DNA of 64,000 bases from Salinibacterium sp. (GTDB lineage Bacteria; Actinomycetota; Actinomycetes; Actinomycetales; Microbacteriaceae), in the NCBI GenBank assembly GCA_019638845.1, contig JAHBSZ010000003.1, positions 310,001 through 374,000 of the forward strand, read 5' to 3'. This document shows, piece after piece, positions 40,301 through 51,097 of this stretch. The notes beneath the pieces are model-generated. The model made no database searches and was not told the origin of the DNA. It worked only from the letters and a program-made list of their open reading frames with translations. A program made the position numbers and the translations under genes. Numbering within the stretch: the stretch's first letter is position 1; the number at the start of each line of letters is the position of its first letter.

Positions 40301-41919
40301 TCTTCGCGGATCGAGTCGAGCGGTGGGTTGGTCACCTGTGCGAACTGCTGAGTGAAGTAGTCGAAGAGCAGACGGGGCCGGTCTGAGAGCACGGCGATGG
40401 GCGTGTCCGACCCCATCGCGCCGAGGGGTTCAGCGGCGTTCTGCGCCATCGGCGTGATGAGGATGCGTACTTCTTCTTCGGTATAGCCAAAGGTGCGCTG
40501 ACGGCGGGTGACCGAGGCGGGGGTATGCACAATGTGCTCACGCTCGGGGAGGTCTTTGAGCGCGATGCGGTTTTCCTGAAGCCACTCGCCCCACGGCTCG
40601 GCCGCAGCAAGCTCGGACTTGACCTCTTCATCTTCGATGATTCGGCCCGCAACAGTGTCGACGAGAAACATCTTCCCGGGGCGCAGACGGCCCTTTCGCA
40701 CGACTTTGCTCGGCTCGATGTCGAGAACGCCGATCTCGCTGGCGAGGACGACAAGCCCCTCGTCGGTCACGAGATAGCGGCCGGGGCGCAGTCCGTTGCG
40801 GTCGAGCGTCGCCCCGACGAGGGAACCATCGGTGAAGACCAGCGCTGCCGGTCCGTCCCACGGCTCCATCAGGGTGGAGTGATACTCGTAGAACGCGCGG
40901 CGAGCGGGATCCACGTCTGCCTGATTCTCATAGGCCTCGGGCACCATCATCATCATCGCGTGCGGCAATGACCGACCCGCCAGGTTGAGTAGCTCAACTA
41001 CCTCGTCGAAGGACGCCGAATCGCTCGCGCCGGGTGAGTTGATCGGGAAGATCGAGCGGATGTCTCCGAGTACGTCGCTCTCGAGCTGCGACTGTCGCGC
41101 GCGCATCCAGTTTCGGTTGCCTTGCACAGTGTTGATCTCGCCATTGTGAGCGATCATGCGGAAAGGCTGCGCGAGCGGCCACGACGGGAACGTGTTGGTC
41201 GAATACCGCGAATGCACTAGCGCCAACTTGGACACAAAGCGCTCGTCGGAAAGGTCAGGATAGAACGGCTCGAGCTGAAGCGTCGTCACCATGCCCTTGT
41301 ACACAAGGGTGCGGGCGGACAGCGACGGGAAATACGCGTTGAGGCTGTGTTCAGCGCGCTTGCGCAGGCGGAACACCTGGCGCTCCAGATCAAGACCGCC
41401 GACCGGCTTTTCGCCAGTCGATCCCGCTGTGACCCGAGTGGACTGCAGGAATACTTGCTCAAAGGCCGGCATTGCGCCGCGCGCAAGGTTTCCCAGGTTG
41501 CTCGGGGCTACCGGCACCTCGCGCCAGCCCAACACGGTGAGCTGTTCTTCGGCGGCAAGCGCCGCGATGCCTGCTTTGAGCGCTTCTCGCTCCGTAGCAT
41601 CCGTCGGCAAGAACGACATGCCGACCGCATAGCGACCCGCTGCCGGAAGCTCGAAATCGACTACCGCGCGCAGGAAAGCGTCGGGAATCTGCGTGATGAT
41701 TCCCGCACCATCGCCAGTACCCGCATCCGAGCCCACGGCGCCGCGGTGCTCGAGGTTTCGCAGCGCATTGAGCGCCGTCTCGATGATGTCGTGCCCGGCC
41801 GTACCCCGAAGTGTCGCGACCATGGCAAGGCCACACGCATCTTTTTCGTGGCGCGGGTTGTACAGGCCTTGGGCCTGCGGAACTGAGCTGAAGCGCTCAA
41901 ATGGTGGCGTGAGAGCCAT
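37339..41919 (-). CDS. gltB: Glutamate synthase large subunit
   Basis: 1526 residues. Turns glutamine plus 2-oxoglutarate into two glutamates. N-terminal glutaminase of the Ntn type: C29 in [10 protein letters not shown] becomes the N-terminal nucleophile after a 28-residue propeptide is removed. The FMN/synthase domain follows in the middle, with the 3Fe-4S cysteines in [16 protein letters not shown], and the glycine-rich GXGXG beta-helix domain at the C-terminus ([20 protein letters not shown]). Full length; no frameshift seen. Confidence 0.97.
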   Translation of the reverse strand: MALTPPFERFSSVPQAQGLYNPRHEKDACGLAMVATLRGTAGHDIIETALNALRNLEHRGAVGSDAGTGDGAGIITQIPDAFLRAVVDFELPAAGRYAVGMSFLPTDATEREALKAGIAALAAEEQLTVLGWREVPVAPSNLGNLARGAMPAFEQVFLQSTRVTAGSTGEKPVGGLDLERQVFRLRKRAEHSLNAYFPSLSARTLVYKGMVTTLQLEPFYPDLSDERFVSKLALVHSRYSTNTFPSWPLAQPFRMIAHNGEINTVQGNRNWMRARQSQLESDVLGDIRSIFPINSPGASDSASFDEVVELLNLAGRSLPHAMMMMVPEAYENQADVDPARRAFYEYHSTLMEPWDGPAALVFTDGSLVGATLDRNGLRPGRYLVTDEGLVVLASEIGVLDIEPSKVVRKGRLRPGKMFLVDTVAGRIIEDEEVKSELAAAEPWGEWLQENRIALKDLPEREHIVHTPASVTRRQRTFGYTEEEVRILITPMAQNAAEPLGAMGSDTPIAVLSDRPRLLFDYFTQQFAQVTNPPLDSIREEVVTSMKVGLGPERNLLTATPAHARQVSLDFPVIDNDELAKIQHIKPGSSLTHTVRGLYRVDKGPRAMEKRLAKMCEEVDEAIVAGAQFIVLSDRDSNKDLAPIPSLLMLAAVHHHLIREENRMKVGLIVEAGDVREVHHVALLVGYGASAINPYLAMETAEELVRSGMIHGLTPEKAVSNIIKALGKGVLKIMSKMGISVIGSYAGAQAFEALGLSQEFVDQYFTGTSSLLGGVGMQVIAAESAARHAAAYPEGGVTSAHERLATGGEYQWRRDGPPHLFNPETVFRLQHATRSRRYDIFRDYTKLVDEQAENLMTLRGLFRIKESHRPPVPIDQVEPISSIVKRFNTGAMSYGSISQEAHETLAIAMNRLGARSNTGEGGEDVERLLDPERRSAIKQVASGRFGVTSMYLTHATDIQIKMAQGAKPGEGGQLPAGKVYPWIARTRHGTAGVGLISPPPHHDIYSIEDLKQLIFDVKRANPSARVHVKLVSQSGIGAVAAGVTKAKADVVLVSGHDGGTGASPLNSLKHAGTPWEIGLAETQQTLMLNGMRDRVVVQVDGQMKTGRDVIIGALLGAEEYGFATAPLVVSGCILMRVCHLDTCPVGVATQNPELRARFSGKPEFVVNFFEFLAQEVREYLSELGFRTLEELIGHAELLDTDRAREHWKADGLDLTPIFHGPVFAEDEPRTNRVGQDHELEKHFDQELIRRSSGALESGIPVVIELPIRNTERAVGTMLGHEVTVRHGENGLPSGTIEVRLVGTAGQSFGAFMPAGIRLRLEGDSNDYVGKGLCGGEIVIRPHRNSVFPAERNVIAGNVIGYGATQGSMFLRGIVGERFLVRNSGATAVVEGVGDHALEYMTGGLAVILGGTGRNLGAGMSGGTAYIYDLRPERVNAESLASGELELMPLGSADIAILTDLLTRHRDETDSAVATKMLENLEDTIERFTKVLPRDFAAVLQTRQTAIDEGLDPDGDITWARIMEVTGG

Positions 41920-42022
41920 GGGGAAACCGTCCTCACGATACTTGCGGTGGGGGACGTCAGCGGCCCAGAGGGATAGTGCTCACGGTAATGAGGAGCGCGT
42001 GTCGCCGATTAGCTTGTGGCAT

Positions 42023-43108
42023 TTATCGACCGCTAGTGGTGAGCTTTCCGGTGGCTTCCGTGACGTCATCGTCGGGTTCGTCAGCATCCGAATAGGTCTC
42101 GCCCGAGTCTACAGCACCCTCAGGATTCCACTCGCGACCGGGCACATACGGGCTAGGTTCGAGCCCGGTGTGTCGGCGCGATTGCACCGCGAACAGGATG
42201 ATGCCTAGCAGGATGGCAGCGAACGCCCCCCACACATTGGTGCGGATGCCGAAGAACACTTCACTCGGATCTACGCGGATCGACTCGAACCACGCGCGAC
42301 CGACGCCGTACCACACCATGTAAAGAGCCCAGACCTTGCCCCACTGCAGGCGCGCAATAGCATCGCCGACGGGGACCGGCAACGTGATGCCCAGAACCGC
42401 CTTCTTCACGAATCGGTACTGACGTTCCATCGTGAGTAGGAACACGATCCCGACGACATTCCAGATCATCTCGTAGAGGAATGTCGGATGGAAGAGCGTG
42501 CCATCGGCAAGCCCGACCGGGAAGGCAGCATTGGTCGACTCGATTTCGAGCCCCCACGGCAGATCGGTCGGCTGGCCGAACAGCTCGTGGTTGAAGTAGT
42601 TGCCGAGCCTGCCGAGCGCCTGCGCCAGCAGAATCGCCGGCGCGAGAGCGTCAGCGAAGGTCCAGAACCGGACGCCGGCGAACTTGCAACCGATCCACGC
42701 TCCCACCGCCCCACCGATGAGGGCACCAAAGATCGCGTTTCCGCCGCTCCAGATCGCCCACACGCTATTCGCGTTGGTGATGTTCCACGGGTCAGCTCCC
42801 GCGTAGAAGTAGTCGCCCGGGTGGGTGAAGACGTGATACAAACGCGCGCCGACCAGTCCTAGCGGCACCGCCCAGATGATGATGTCCAGAACAATGCCGG
42901 GCTCAACACCACGACGCTTGAGTCGTTGGTTGACCATGATCGTCGCGGCAATGATTCCCACCAGGATGCACAGCGCGTACGACCGCACCGGAAGAACCTG
43001 GTTCTCGGCGACGAATGGCAAGAACGAGTGCAGCCACCCGAGCGGGATAGTGATGGGAATCTGCCAGTCGATCGGAGGACTGGGAATGCTGAGCGGCAGG
43101 AGCGACAA
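42023..43108 (-). CDS. lgt: Prolipoprotein diacylglyceryl transferase
   Basis: 361 residues from TTG 43108, which has GAAAGG 8 nt upstream; a GTG at 43117 gives three more residues but overlaps that site. Membrane enzyme that adds diacylglycerol to the lipobox cysteine of prolipoproteins. Key parts: GLVGARLYHVFTHP, the Lgt signature GRLGNYFNHELFG, and WYGVGRAWFES. About seven membrane helices. The C-terminal 60 residues form an acidic cytoplasmic tail (DADEPDDD), an extension common in actinobacteria. Downstream of trpA as in M. tuberculosis. Confidence 0.95.
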   Translation of the reverse strand: MSLLPLSIPSPPIDWQIPITIPLGWLHSFLPFVAENQVLPVRSYALCILVGIIAATIMVNQRLKRRGVEPGIVLDIIIWAVPLGLVGARLYHVFTHPGDYFYAGADPWNITNANSVWAIWSGGNAIFGALIGGAVGAWIGCKFAGVRFWTFADALAPAILLAQALGRLGNYFNHELFGQPTDLPWGLEIESTNAAFPVGLADGTLFHPTFLYEMIWNVVGIVFLLTMERQYRFVKKAVLGITLPVPVGDAIARLQWGKVWALYMVWYGVGRAWFESIRVDPSEVFFGIRTNVWGAFAAILLGIILFAVQSRRHTGLEPSPYVPGREWNPEGAVDSGETYSDADEPDDDVTEATGKLTTSGR

Positions 43109-43140
43109 GCCGATCACCTTTCTACTGCAACGGCCTGGTT

Positions 43141-43941
43141 CTATTCCGAGGCGGGACCAGTGGCAACTGTACCCGCTGCGAGAGCCGCAGCGGCGCGTGC
43201 AACTGCCTGCACTCCCCCGTCGGCGAGAGCGGAGACGAGCGCTGAACCCACGATCGCCCCATCGGCATAGCCAAGAACTTCACGCACTTGGTCACCTGTC
43301 GAGATGCCAACCCCCACGCATGCGCTCGTCGATCCGGCAGTTCTCAACCGAGCAACCAGCGCGCGAGCGGCCTGGTCCACATCGGCGCGCGCACCCGTGA
43401 TACCCATTGTCGAGACTGCGTAGACGAATCCACGGCTCTTCTCCACCGACTGGCGCAGTCGCGCATCCGTCGACGAAGGAGCCGCGAGAAATACCCGATC
43501 GAGGCCCGTGCGATCCGACGCCGCAAGCCACCCAGCCGCCTCATCGGCTACCAGATCTGGCGTGATGAGACCCGCGCCACCTGCCGCGAGCAGGTCGTCG
43601 GCGAAGCGGTCGACGCCATACTGCAGTACCGGATTCCAGTACGTCATCACGAGGATCGGCGCGTCAACGCGAGCGCTGATTGCGGCGACCGCATCGAAGC
43701 CGTGTCCGAGTTTGAAACCGTCGGCGAGTGCTGCCTGGGTTGCCCGCTGAATTACGGGTCCGTCCATCACCGGGTCTGAATAGGGCAACCCCAATTCGAT
43801 GATGTCGACCCCGTTTTCCACGAGAGCCACGGCAGCGTCGATGCTGGTCTGGAGGTCGGGGAACCCCACCGGGAGGTACCCCACGAGAGCGCCGGACCCG
43901 GCTGCCTTGCGAGCGGCGATGACGGTCTCGACGCGGCTCAT
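43141..43941 (-). CDS. trpA: Tryptophan synthase alpha chain
   Basis: 266 residues. Cleaves indole-3-glycerol phosphate to indole and glyceraldehyde-3-P. Catalytic E49 ([12 protein letters not shown]) and D60 (MDGPVIQ) are present; the phosphate-binding [11 protein letters not shown] and AIVGSALV loops lie near the C-terminus. Start overlaps the trpB stop by 4 bp, keeping the two subunits coupled. Confidence 0.97.
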   Translation of the reverse strand: MSRVETVIAARKAAGSGALVGYLPVGFPDLQTSIDAAVALVENGVDIIELGLPYSDPVMDGPVIQRATQAALADGFKLGHGFDAVAAISARVDAPILVMTYWNPVLQYGVDRFADDLLAAGGAGLITPDLVADEAAGWLAASDRTGLDRVFLAAPSSTDARLRQSVEKSRGFVYAVSTMGITGARADVDQAARALVARLRTAGSTSACVGVGISTGDQVREVLGYADGAIVGSALVSALADGGVQAVARAAAALAAGTVATGPASE

Positions 43942-45143
43942 TTCGCCGCCTCCGCGTCGAACAATTCAAAGTAGGCGCCGGCCGTCTCCATGTCCTTATC
44001 GCCTCGTCCGCTGAGGTTCACCAAGATAACGGCTTCCGGCCCAAGTTCCATTCCGAGCTTCATGGTTCCGGCGAGTGCGTGTGCCGACTCGATGGCGGGA
44101 ATGATTCCTTCCGTGCGGCTCAGGAGGCGCAACGCCTGCATCGCCTCATCGTCGGTGATCGGGAGATAGCTCGCGCGGCCGATGTCATTGAGCCAAGCGT
44201 GCTCTGGTCCGACACCCGGGTAGTCGAGGCCTGCCGAAATCGAATGGGACTCGATGGTCTGGCCATCTTCGTCCTGCAGCATGTAGGAACGCGCGCCGTG
44301 CAGCACTCCTGGCCGCCCTCGCGTGATGGTCGCGGCGTGCTTCTCTGTCAGATGGCCCTCCCCTGCCGCCTCATAGCCGTAGAGCGCGACATCCGGATCA
44401 TCTAGGAAGGCGTGGAATATCCCCATGGCATTGCTGCCGCCGCCAACACAGGCCGTCACGGCGTCCGGAAGACGACCGGTGAGATCGAGCACCTGCCGGC
44501 GCGCCTCTTCGCCGATGATCTTGTGGAAGTCGCGCACCATGACGGGGAACGGGTGTGGGCCCGCGACGGTGCCGAGCAAATAGTGCGTATCGGCGACGTT
44601 GGCCACCCAGTCGCGCAGCGCATCGTTGATCGCGTCCTTGAGTGTGCGGGAGCCCGTCTTCACAGGGACCACCTCGGCACCGAGCAGTCGCATCCGTGCG
44701 ACATTGAGCGCCTGCCGCTCGGTGTCGACTTCGCCCATGTAGACAACACACGACATACCGAAGAGCGCCGCTGCCGTTGCGGTCGCTACCCCGTGCTGAC
44801 CAGCCCCGGTCTCGGCGATCAAGCGAGTCTTACCCAGACGCCTCGCGAGGAGGGCCTGACCCAGCACATTGTTGATCTTGTGGGACCCGGTGTGGTTCAG
44901 GTCTTCCCGCTTGAGGATTACCCGGGCTCCACCCGCGTGCTCCGCGAATCGGGGCACTTCGGTAATGATGCTCGGGCGCCCGGTATACGTGGCGTGGAGC
45001 TGGGCGAGCTCTGCCTGAAACATCGGGTCAGTCTTGGCCGTCGTGTACGCGGTGTCGAGTTCGTCGAGTGCAGCGATGAGCGACTCGGGGACGAACCGCC
45101 CACCGAACTCCCCGAAGTATGGGCCTAGCTCGTCTCTTAGCAC
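43938..45143 (-). CDS. trpB: Tryptophan synthase beta chain
   Basis: 401 residues from GTG 45143, with GGAGG 7 nt upstream. PLP enzyme joining indole and serine. PLP lysine K89 in [10 protein letters not shown], the [15 protein letters not shown] loop, and the phosphate-cup [10 protein letters not shown]. Follows trpC by 16 bp. Complete. Confidence 0.98.
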   Translation of the reverse strand: MLRDELGPYFGEFGGRFVPESLIAALDELDTAYTTAKTDPMFQAELAQLHATYTGRPSIITEVPRFAEHAGGARVILKREDLNHTGSHKINNVLGQALLARRLGKTRLIAETGAGQHGVATATAAALFGMSCVVYMGEVDTERQALNVARMRLLGAEVVPVKTGSRTLKDAINDALRDWVANVADTHYLLGTVAGPHPFPVMVRDFHKIIGEEARRQVLDLTGRLPDAVTACVGGGSNAMGIFHAFLDDPDVALYGYEAAGEGHLTEKHAATITRGRPGVLHGARSYMLQDEDGQTIESHSISAGLDYPGVGPEHAWLNDIGRASYLPITDDEAMQALRLLSRTEGIIPAIESAHALAGTMKLGMELGPEAVILVNLSGRGDKDMETAGAYFELFDAEAAK

Positions 45144-45159
45144 GGTGCTGCCTCCATGA

Positions 45160-45933
45160 TCAGTGAACCAAGAACTCGCGCAACGTGGTCACCGGGTCAC
45201 CGTTAGTGACCAGTGCCTCACCGACGAGTACGACATCCGCACCCGAGTTGCGATAGTGGATGACATCGGCAGGTGCCTTGACCGCCGACTCCGCAATGCG
45301 GATCACCCCACTCGGTATCTGCCCGGCAAGACGTCCGAACAGGTCTTGGTCGAGTTCAAAAGTGCTGAGGTCGCGAGCATTAACCCCGATGACGTCAGCA
45401 CCGATGTCGAGCGCCCGCGACACCTCGGTGGCGCTATGCGTCTCCACGAGGGGAGTCATGCCCAACTCCTTGATGAGGCTCGACAATGTCGCAAGTGTTG
45501 TTTGATCAAGCGCCGCAACGATGAGGAGCACGAGGTCGGCCCCGGCCGCACGTGCTTCGAAAACTTGGTACGGATCGGCGATGAAATCCTTGCGAAGAAC
45601 GGGCAAGGATGCCGCCTCCCGCACCGCTTCGAGATCTGCGAGTGTTCCACCGAAACGGCGGCCTTCGGTAAGCACGCTGATAGCTGACGCGCCCCCGAGC
45701 TGGTACGCGGAAGCCAAAGCGGCCGGGTCCGTGATCTCGGCTAACGGGCCTCGAGACGGGCTGGCTCGTTTGATCTCAGCGATGATGTGCACGCGATCGC
45801 GAGGCGCGAGCGCGGCAAGCACGTCGAGCGCGGGGGCGCGATCGAGCGCCGCCGACTCCACGTCGGCAAGACTGCGAGCAGCACGACGCTCCGAAGCGTC
45901 CGCGACTGCTCCGGCTACGAGGTCGGTGAGCAC
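45160..45933 (-). CDS. trpC: Indole-3-glycerol-phosphate synthase
   Basis: 257 residues from GTG 45933, one base after the preceding stop. Catalytic segment [11 protein letters not shown] with E53 and K55, then [12 protein letters not shown] and the C-terminal phosphate loop. The frame continues upstream over the HGxxPAAW gene but that part is a shadow. Monofunctional, not fused to TrpF; PriA-type isomerase (HisA) would supply TrpF activity in actinobacteria, and it is not in this window. Confidence 0.95.
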   Translation of the reverse strand: MLTDLVAGAVADASERRAARSLADVESAALDRAPALDVLAALAPRDRVHIIAEIKRASPSRGPLAEITDPAALASAYQLGGASAISVLTEGRRFGGTLADLEAVREAASLPVLRKDFIADPYQVFEARAAGADLVLLIVAALDQTTLATLSSLIKELGMTPLVETHSATEVSRALDIGADVIGVNARDLSTFELDQDLFGRLAGQIPSGVIRIAESAVKAPADVIHYRNSGADVVLVGEALVTNGDPVTTLREFLVH

Positions 45934-45934
45934 C

Positions 45935-46189
45935 CTAGCTGTGGGCCTTCGTGGACAGCTTGTCGCCGCCGACGCCGTAGCCCATTTTGCGGAGCACAAG
46001 GCCAACCAAACCGCCCACGACGAGTAGTCCCGCCGAAGCGAAAACCAGCCAGGCCACGTCAAACCAGAAGGCAAACGTACCGATCGTGAACGCCACTAGC
46101 ATGATGACGACCGCGATCCAGGCGGCCGGCGAGTTGCCGTGACCGGGGTCAGACGGGGCGTACTCCGTGTCAACAGACCCAGTGCTCAT
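45935..46189 (-). CDS. HGxxPAAW family membrane protein
   Basis: 84 residues. The defining motif HGNSPAAW is at 17-24, followed by two membrane helices (about 25-45 and 47-68) and a short basic tail. This is an actinobacterial family of unknown function repeatedly found inside trp operons between the TrpE-side genes and trpC, exactly as here. Ends one base before trpC, so translation is probably coupled. Confidence 0.85.
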   Translation of the reverse strand: MSTGSVDTEYAPSDPGHGNSPAAWIAVVIMLVAFTIGTFAFWFDVAWLVFASAGLLVVGGLVGLVLRKMGYGVGGDKLSTKAHS

Positions 46190-46246
46190 CGAACGTGCTC
46201 CATTTCGTGGGGGACAACAAAATCTTAGCGGGTCGAGCCAGTGCTC

Positions 46247-46813
46247 CTAACGAGTAGGGTCCGACCCTTCGGTCAGCGTGTCCCAGGCACCCGCGGGGGT
46301 GCCCGCATCCTCGGCAGGTGCTGACTCGTATCTGCGGGTGGGGCCGGGCCAGCGCGACCCGGTGACCAGCACTCCGACGCCGACGACCACGGTGAGGATG
46401 CCTGCGATGATCGCGACCCATGGCCACGCCGTCGTACCTACGGTCGCGATGAGAGCGGCAATCGACATCGGGCCACTCACCGCTGTCGCCTCCGTGATCG
46501 TCGATGCGGACGCTGCTGCCGGATTGCCCAGGGCGCCCGCGGCAACGATCACGGTGAACACACCAATCGCGGATTCGAGCACGCCGAGGATTACCCGAAT
46601 CGCCCGCCCCGCGATTGAGAGCGCGCCGAGTAGCGCCAACGACGCCAATCCGAGGGCGGAGAGCGCGGGAACCGCTGACTGCCCCGGCACAGTGAGTGGC
46701 TGTCCACCCTGCAAGACGAGTTCGAACCACGGTTGAGTCCACGCCAATAGCGCCAGGCCGGCGACCAGAATTCCCGCGAGGATGATGGTGAGACGAATCC
46801 TGGTGATGTTCAT
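46247..46813 (-). CDS. Trp biosynthesis-associated membrane protein (TIGR02234 type)
   Basis: 188 residues with four or so membrane helices (about 7-27, 47-67, 72-96, 130-152) and a hydrophilic C-terminal tail. It matches the small membrane protein found next to trpE/trpC in actinobacteria (Rv1610 in M. tuberculosis). The W-rich pair AWTQPWFEL between helices 1 and 2 is typical. Function not established. Start overlaps the trpE stop by 4 bp. Confidence 0.85.
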   Translation of the reverse strand: MNITRIRLTIILAGILVAGLALLAWTQPWFELVLQGGQPLTVPGQSAVPALSALGLASLALLGALSIAGRAIRVILGVLESAIGVFTVIVAAGALGNPAAASASTITEATAVSGPMSIAALIATVGTTAWPWVAIIAGILTVVVGVGVLVTGSRWPGPTRRYESAPAEDAGTPAGAWDTLTEGSDPTR

Positions 46814-48333
46814 GTGACACGCCTCATTGCATTCGCGACGGCAACGGCGCGCAACGGGGCAGCTGCCTTGTTCTGGGCCTCCTGATGCTCAGCGGCCGGA
46901 TCCGAGTCTGCGACGAGGCCGGCACCCGCCTGCACTCGTGCGAGACCGCCGACGATCGTCGCCGTGCGGATGGCGATAGCCAGATCAGCATCACCGGCGA
47001 AGTCGAAGTACCCGACGACTCCCCCGTACACGCCGCGTTGGGCGGGCTCGAGTTCATCGATGATTTCGAGCGCCCGCGGCTTTGGCGCACCCGAGAGGGT
47101 ACCCGCGGGAAAGGTGGCTCGAAACACGTCGACCGAGCTCGCGTCTGCGTTGAGATCGCCCTCGACGGAGGAAACCAGATGCATGATGTGGCTGAAACGC
47201 TCAACTTGCATGAACTCGGTGACCTCGACAGAACCCGGACGACAGACTTTGAGCAGATCATTGCGGGCAAGATCGACCAGCATGAGGTGCTCTGCCTGCT
47301 CCTTGGTATCGGCGAGCAATTCCTCGGCAAGTTCGAGATCGCGTTCCGGAGTGTCGCCGCGCGGTCGTGAGCCGGCGATCGGGTGCATGTAAACCCGCTG
47401 ATCGGAGACCTTCACCAGTGCTTCGGGGCTCGAGCCCACGATCGAAAACGACTCCCCCCGGGGGTCGACGAGGGTCAGAAGATACATGTAAGGCGACGGG
47501 TTCAACGTGCGGAGAACTCGGTAGATATCGATTGGGTCGGCCGTGACCTCGTGATCGAATCGCTGCGACACCACAACCTGGAAGACGTCTCCGTCGACTA
47601 TGTACTTCTTGGAGCGCTCGATCGCCTCGTGATAGTCGGCAGGCTGAGTCCGCGGGATCGGGGCGGGAACAGTGGTGAGGTCGACCTCTGCCAGCCAGGT
47701 TTCACTGGGCAGTGCGATCGCCTCTTGCAGTGCGTCGAGGCGGCGTTGTGCATCGCTCCAGAGATCGGCGGGTTCATCCGTGCCGTCGTTGAGTGCGGCC
47801 GCGATCAGCAGCACGGTGCCGAAGCGGTGATCGAGCACGACGAGCTCTGACACGAAGCTGAGCGCCTGGCCGGGAACGCTGAAATCCGCGGGGGGCACGT
47901 GCGGCAGTCGTTCGATCTGGCGAATGGCCTCCCACCCAATGAAGCCGACCAAACCACCGGTAAGCGGCGGGTGGCCCGGCACGTGCGGCGTGCTCCAGCG
48001 CTCGTAGAGATGTGCGACGGCATCGAGTGGGCCGGTCGGGTGAGTGTTGCCGAGTGCCCTCTCGATGGACAGCCCATAGTCAAGCCACGTCACGGTGTCA
48101 CCGGTCTGGGTGAGCACGCCGAAGCTCGAAACGCCCACGAACGAGAAACGCGACCAAATGCCGCCCTGTTCGGCAGACTCGAGGAGGAACGTGCCCGGTT
48201 TACCCTGCGCGAGCTTTCGATAGACGCCGACGGGAGTCTCGCCATCCGCAAACAGTTCCCGGATGACCGGCACGACGCGGTGCCCAGCCTCCACCCTTGA
48301 GGTGAAATCGGCGACGGTCGTCGAGTTATGCAT
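46810..48333 (-). CDS. trpE: Anthranilate synthase component I
   Basis: 507 residues from ATG 48333, with GGAG 6 nt upstream; it overlaps the hisI stop by 8 bp. Converts chorismate to anthranilate. The N-terminal LLESAEQ segment around 50-56 belongs to the tryptophan feedback site; the chorismate-binding domain shows PSPYMYLL, EAEHLMLVDLARNDL-type EQAEHLMLVDLARNDL and GTLSGAPKPRALEIID. The glutaminase partner TrpG and TrpD are not in the window. Confidence 0.96.
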   Translation of the reverse strand: MHNSTTVADFTSRVEAGHRVVPVIRELFADGETPVGVYRKLAQGKPGTFLLESAEQGGIWSRFSFVGVSSFGVLTQTGDTVTWLDYGLSIERALGNTHPTGPLDAVAHLYERWSTPHVPGHPPLTGGLVGFIGWEAIRQIERLPHVPPADFSVPGQALSFVSELVVLDHRFGTVLLIAAALNDGTDEPADLWSDAQRRLDALQEAIALPSETWLAEVDLTTVPAPIPRTQPADYHEAIERSKKYIVDGDVFQVVVSQRFDHEVTADPIDIYRVLRTLNPSPYMYLLTLVDPRGESFSIVGSSPEALVKVSDQRVYMHPIAGSRPRGDTPERDLELAEELLADTKEQAEHLMLVDLARNDLLKVCRPGSVEVTEFMQVERFSHIMHLVSSVEGDLNADASSVDVFRATFPAGTLSGAPKPRALEIIDELEPAQRGVYGGVVGYFDFAGDADLAIAIRTATIVGGLARVQAGAGLVADSDPAAEHQEAQNKAAAPLRAVAVANAMRRVT

Positions 48334-48691
48334 CCTCTGCTCCAACGAAAGGGGTGAGAGGGTCGACGTCGAAGCACGCGTGGGCGCCCGTGTGACAGGC
48401 GGGGCCGTGCTGATCGACCGTCACGAGGATCGCGTCACCGTCGCAATCGAGGGCGGCTCCGCGGACGAGTTGGACATTGCCGCTCGTGTCGCCCTTGCGC
48501 CAGAACTCCTGACGGCTCCGACTCCAGAACGTCACTCGTCCCTCGGTGAGAGTACGGCGCAGCGCTTCCGCATTCATGTAGCCAAGCATGAGTACCTCTT
48601 TGGTGTCCCATTGCTGGATGATCGCCGGCATCAACCCGTTCTCGGCGAAGATCACTCGTTCGATTACTCGATCTGCCTCTACGGCGTTCAT
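48326..48691 (-). CDS. hisI: Phosphoribosyl-AMP cyclohydrolase
   Basis: 121 residues from ATG 48691, which forms an ATGA overlap with the hisF stop; a start four codons earlier is possible. Third step of histidine synthesis. Metal and zinc cysteines and histidine motifs: [24 protein letters not shown] and CHTGAHACF. Monofunctional; HisE is separate at 50338. Confidence 0.96.
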   Translation of the reverse strand: MNAVEADRVIERVIFAENGLMPAIIQQWDTKEVLMLGYMNAEALRRTLTEGRVTFWSRSRQEFWRKGDTSGNVQLVRGAALDCDGDAILVTVDQHGPACHTGAHACFDVDPLTPFVGAEDA

Positions 48692-49440
48692 CGGACCACC
48701 CATCCAGCAGTATCGAGCGCGTGTTTCACATCGCCGACTGTCAATTCGCCGTTGTGGAAGACGGACGCCGCGAGTACCGCGTCCGCTCCCGCTTGGATCG
48801 CCGGAGCAAAGTCAGCTACCGCGCCGGCGCCCCCGCTCGCGATGACGGGCACCGTGCTGATCTCCCGCATTGCCCGGATGAGCTCAAGGTCGAACCCCCG
48901 TTTGGTCCCGTCGGCATCGATGGAATTCACAAGAAGCTCGCCCGCACCACGCTCGATTGCCTCTCGAGCCCACAACAACGCGTCGATATCGGTCTCAGTG
49001 CGGCCCCCGTGTGTGGTCATCACGTAGCGGCCCTCCGATCGCTTGACATCGAGTGAGAGTACTAGTGCTTGGGCCCCGAATCGGTCGGCAATCTCATCGA
49101 GGAGAGCGGGCCGCGCGATTGCCGCGCTGTTGACACCGATCTTGTCGGCGCCGTTCGCTTGCAGTCGAGCAACGTCATCAGCGGTTCGCACACCACCGCC
49201 GACGGTCAGCGGGATGAACACCTGCTCTGCCGTCGCTCGAACCACGTCGTACATCGTCGCGCGGTCGTCGACGGTGGCAGTCACATCGAGAAACGTGATC
49301 TCGTCAGCGCCCTGCTCGTAGTACTTGCGCGCAAGTTCGACGGGGTCACCGGCATCCCTCAGATTGAGGAAGTTGACCCCTTTGACGACCCGACCCGCAG
49401 AAACGTCGAGGCACGGGATGACGCGCACAGCGATAGTCAT
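48688..49440 (-). CDS. hisF: Imidazole glycerol phosphate synthase subunit HisF
   Basis: 250 residues. TIM-barrel cyclase half of the HisHF enzyme. Catalytic D12 (IPCLDV) and D131 (LSLDVKR) are present, with phosphate loops VGGGVRT and GGAGAV. HisH is not in the window. 13 bp after hisG. Confidence 0.97.
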   Translation of the reverse strand: MTIAVRVIPCLDVSAGRVVKGVNFLNLRDAGDPVELARKYYEQGADEITFLDVTATVDDRATMYDVVRATAEQVFIPLTVGGGVRTADDVARLQANGADKIGVNSAAIARPALLDEIADRFGAQALVLSLDVKRSEGRYVMTTHGGRTETDIDALLWAREAIERGAGELLVNSIDADGTKRGFDLELIRAMREISTVPVIASGGAGAVADFAPAIQAGADAVLAASVFHNGELTVGDVKHALDTAGWVVR

Positions 49441-49453
49441 CGGACTCCGTCGC

Positions 49454-50293
49454 TCAGATCCGTGCGGCGTGGATAGCGCTCACGAGGATCGCGCGCGCAC
49501 CGACCGAGTAGAGCTCGTCCATGACATGGTTGGTATCGGCACGAGGAACCATTGCACGCACGGCAACCCATTCGGGGTCGTGCAGAGGAGACACCGTGGG
49601 GCTCTCGATTCCCGGCGTAATGCGGGTGGCCGCGTCAAGCAAAGCAATGGGCACGTCGTAATCGACGAGCACGTACTGGCGAGCCACGAGCACGCCCTGA
49701 AGGCGGCGTTGCAGCACCGTGATACCCGGAATGTCGGACTTGGCGCTGATCAGCACGGCTGTGGAATCGAGGATAACGGGGCCGAAGATCTCGAGGCCCT
49801 GCGCGCGCAGGGTCGAACCGGTCGAGACCACATCGGCGACGGCATCCGCAACACCCAACTTGACTGCAGACTCCACTGCCCCGTCGAGAGAGACGATCTG
49901 CACTTCCACGCCATTGCGCGCGAGGAAGTCCCCCACCAGCGCCGGATAACTTGTTGCCACGCGCTTCCCCGAAAGAGCCGCGAGGTCGGCGAACGCACCC
50001 GGCGCACCGGCGAACCTAAATGTCGAGGCCCCGAAGTCGAGACTCCCGATCTCCTGTGCGGCGCTGCGAGAGTCGATGAGCAGGTCGCGGCCGGTAATCC
50101 CCACATCGAGCGCACCGGACCCCACGTAGGTCGCGATATCCCGCGGTCGCAAATAGAAGAACTCGACGTCGTTGCGCTCGTCGCGCACGCTCAGGGCGCG
50201 CGGATCACGGCGCCCGGTGTAGCCGGCTTCGAGAAGCATCTCGGAGGCGGTCTCGCTCAGCGATCCCTTGTTGGGGACTGCGATTCTCAGCAT
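49454..50293 (-). CDS. hisG: ATP phosphoribosyltransferase, long form
   Basis: 279 residues, so the HisG-long type with a C-terminal regulatory domain (from about 205) for histidine feedback, not the short HisG/HisZ type. First step of histidine synthesis. N-terminal [14 protein letters not shown] loop [18 protein letters not shown]. Located 44 bp after hisE. Confidence 0.96.
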   Translation of the reverse strand: MLRIAVPNKGSLSETASEMLLEAGYTGRRDPRALSVRDERNDVEFFYLRPRDIATYVGSGALDVGITGRDLLIDSRSAAQEIGSLDFGASTFRFAGAPGAFADLAALSGKRVATSYPALVGDFLARNGVEVQIVSLDGAVESAVKLGVADAVADVVSTGSTLRAQGLEIFGPVILDSTAVLISAKSDIPGITVLQRRLQGVLVARQYVLVDYDVPIALLDAATRITPGIESPTVSPLHDPEWVAVRAMVPRADTNHVMDELYSVGARAILVSAIHAARI

Positions 50294-50337
50294 GGTTTTT
50301 CCTAGGGTCGAAGTCGGATGTGGGGCTCTCTGAAGAC

Positions 50338-50601
50338 TCAGAGATGTCGCCAGATATCCGAAGGGGTGAGCCCCTTTGCGACCATGAGCACCTGCAGGTG
50401 GTAGATCAGTTGCGAGATCTCCTCGGCCGTCTCCGCGTCGCTCTGATACTCCGCAGCCATCCAGACTTCCGCGGCTTCCTCGACGATCTTCTTGCCGATC
50501 GCATGTACACCAGCATCCAGCTGCGCTACGGTTCCCGATCCTTCGGGGCGCGACGTCGCTTTCTCGCTCAACTCAGCGAATAGTGCGTCGAAGGTTTTCA
50601 C
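50338..50601 (-). CDS. hisE: Phosphoribosyl-ATP pyrophosphohydrolase
   Basis: 87 residues, all-alpha MazG-like fold. Second step of histidine synthesis. [14 protein letters not shown] around 37-50 is the EExxE metal motif, ending [11 protein letters not shown]. First of hisE-hisG-hisF-hisI, which then runs straight into trpE. In many actinobacteria hisE leads hisG in this way. Confidence 0.95.
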   Translation of the reverse strand: MKTFDALFAELSEKATSRPEGSGTVAQLDAGVHAIGKKIVEEAAEVWMAAEYQSDAETAEEISQLIYHLQVLMVAKGLTPSDIWRHL

Positions 50602-50632
50602 ACGGTCAAGCGTACTGGCTCAGGCAGGTCGA

Positions 50633-50687
50633 CCCTGTCGAGACCGGAACGACGCAGCCGTCCCTCCGGTCTCGATGTACGACAGGG
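50633..50687 (-). terminator. Nested inverted repeat after the FKBP gene
   Basis: TCGAGACCGGA at 50638-50648 pairs perfectly with TCCGGTCTCGA at 50665-50675, and CCCTGTCG at 50633-50640 with CGACAGGG at 50680-50687. It starts directly at the FKBP stop codon on the minus strand and lies between that gene and hisE. It can act as a terminator; its sequence also looks like a mobile intergenic palindrome. Confidence 0.55.
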
Positions 50688-51062
50688 CTACTTGACGCCA
50701 AGCAGGTCGATGACGAACGTGAGGGTGCGACCCGAGAGCCGGTGGCCGCCACCGGCCGGACCGTAGGCGAGATGAGGCGGGCAGATGAGCTGACGACGTC
50801 CACCCACCTTCATACCGGGAATGCCCTCCTGCCAGCCCTTGATGAGGCCCGAGAGCGGAAACTGAATCGACTGCCCGCGACCCCAACTGGAATCGAACTC
50901 TTCGCCGGACTCGAAATCGACACCCAAGTAGTGCACGTCGACTGTCGCGCCAGGCGTAGCCTCGTCGCCGCTGCCCTCTTCAATGTCGATGATCACGAGA
51001 TCGGTCGGTTCGGGGCCTTCGTAGAACTCAACTTCGGGCTTGGTCTTTGGTGAATCTGTCAT
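50688..51062 (-). CDS. FKBP-type peptidyl-prolyl cis-trans isomerase
   Basis: 124 residues from ATG 51062, a single FKBP domain without signal peptide, so cytoplasmic. Family parts: VDVHYLGVDFESGEEFDSSW, LIKGWQEGIPGMKVGGRRQL and PPHLAYG. The start lacks a well-placed ribosome site: AGGAG ends only 1 nt before the ATG. Divergent from the deaminase gene with 35 bp between the two starts. Confidence 0.92.
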   Translation of the reverse strand: MTDSPKTKPEVEFYEGPEPTDLVIIDIEEGSGDEATPGATVDVHYLGVDFESGEEFDSSWGRGQSIQFPLSGLIKGWQEGIPGMKVGGRRQLICPPHLAYGPAGGGHRLSGRTLTFVIDLLGVK

Positions 51063-51097
51063 GCTCCTATCCAAGCAGACACAGGAGGATGCAACGG

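Noticed and set aside
48705..48720. Trp attenuator or leader peptide before trpE
   Set aside because: trpE overlaps hisI, so there is no leader space, and no Trp-codon-rich short frame was seen upstream of hisE.
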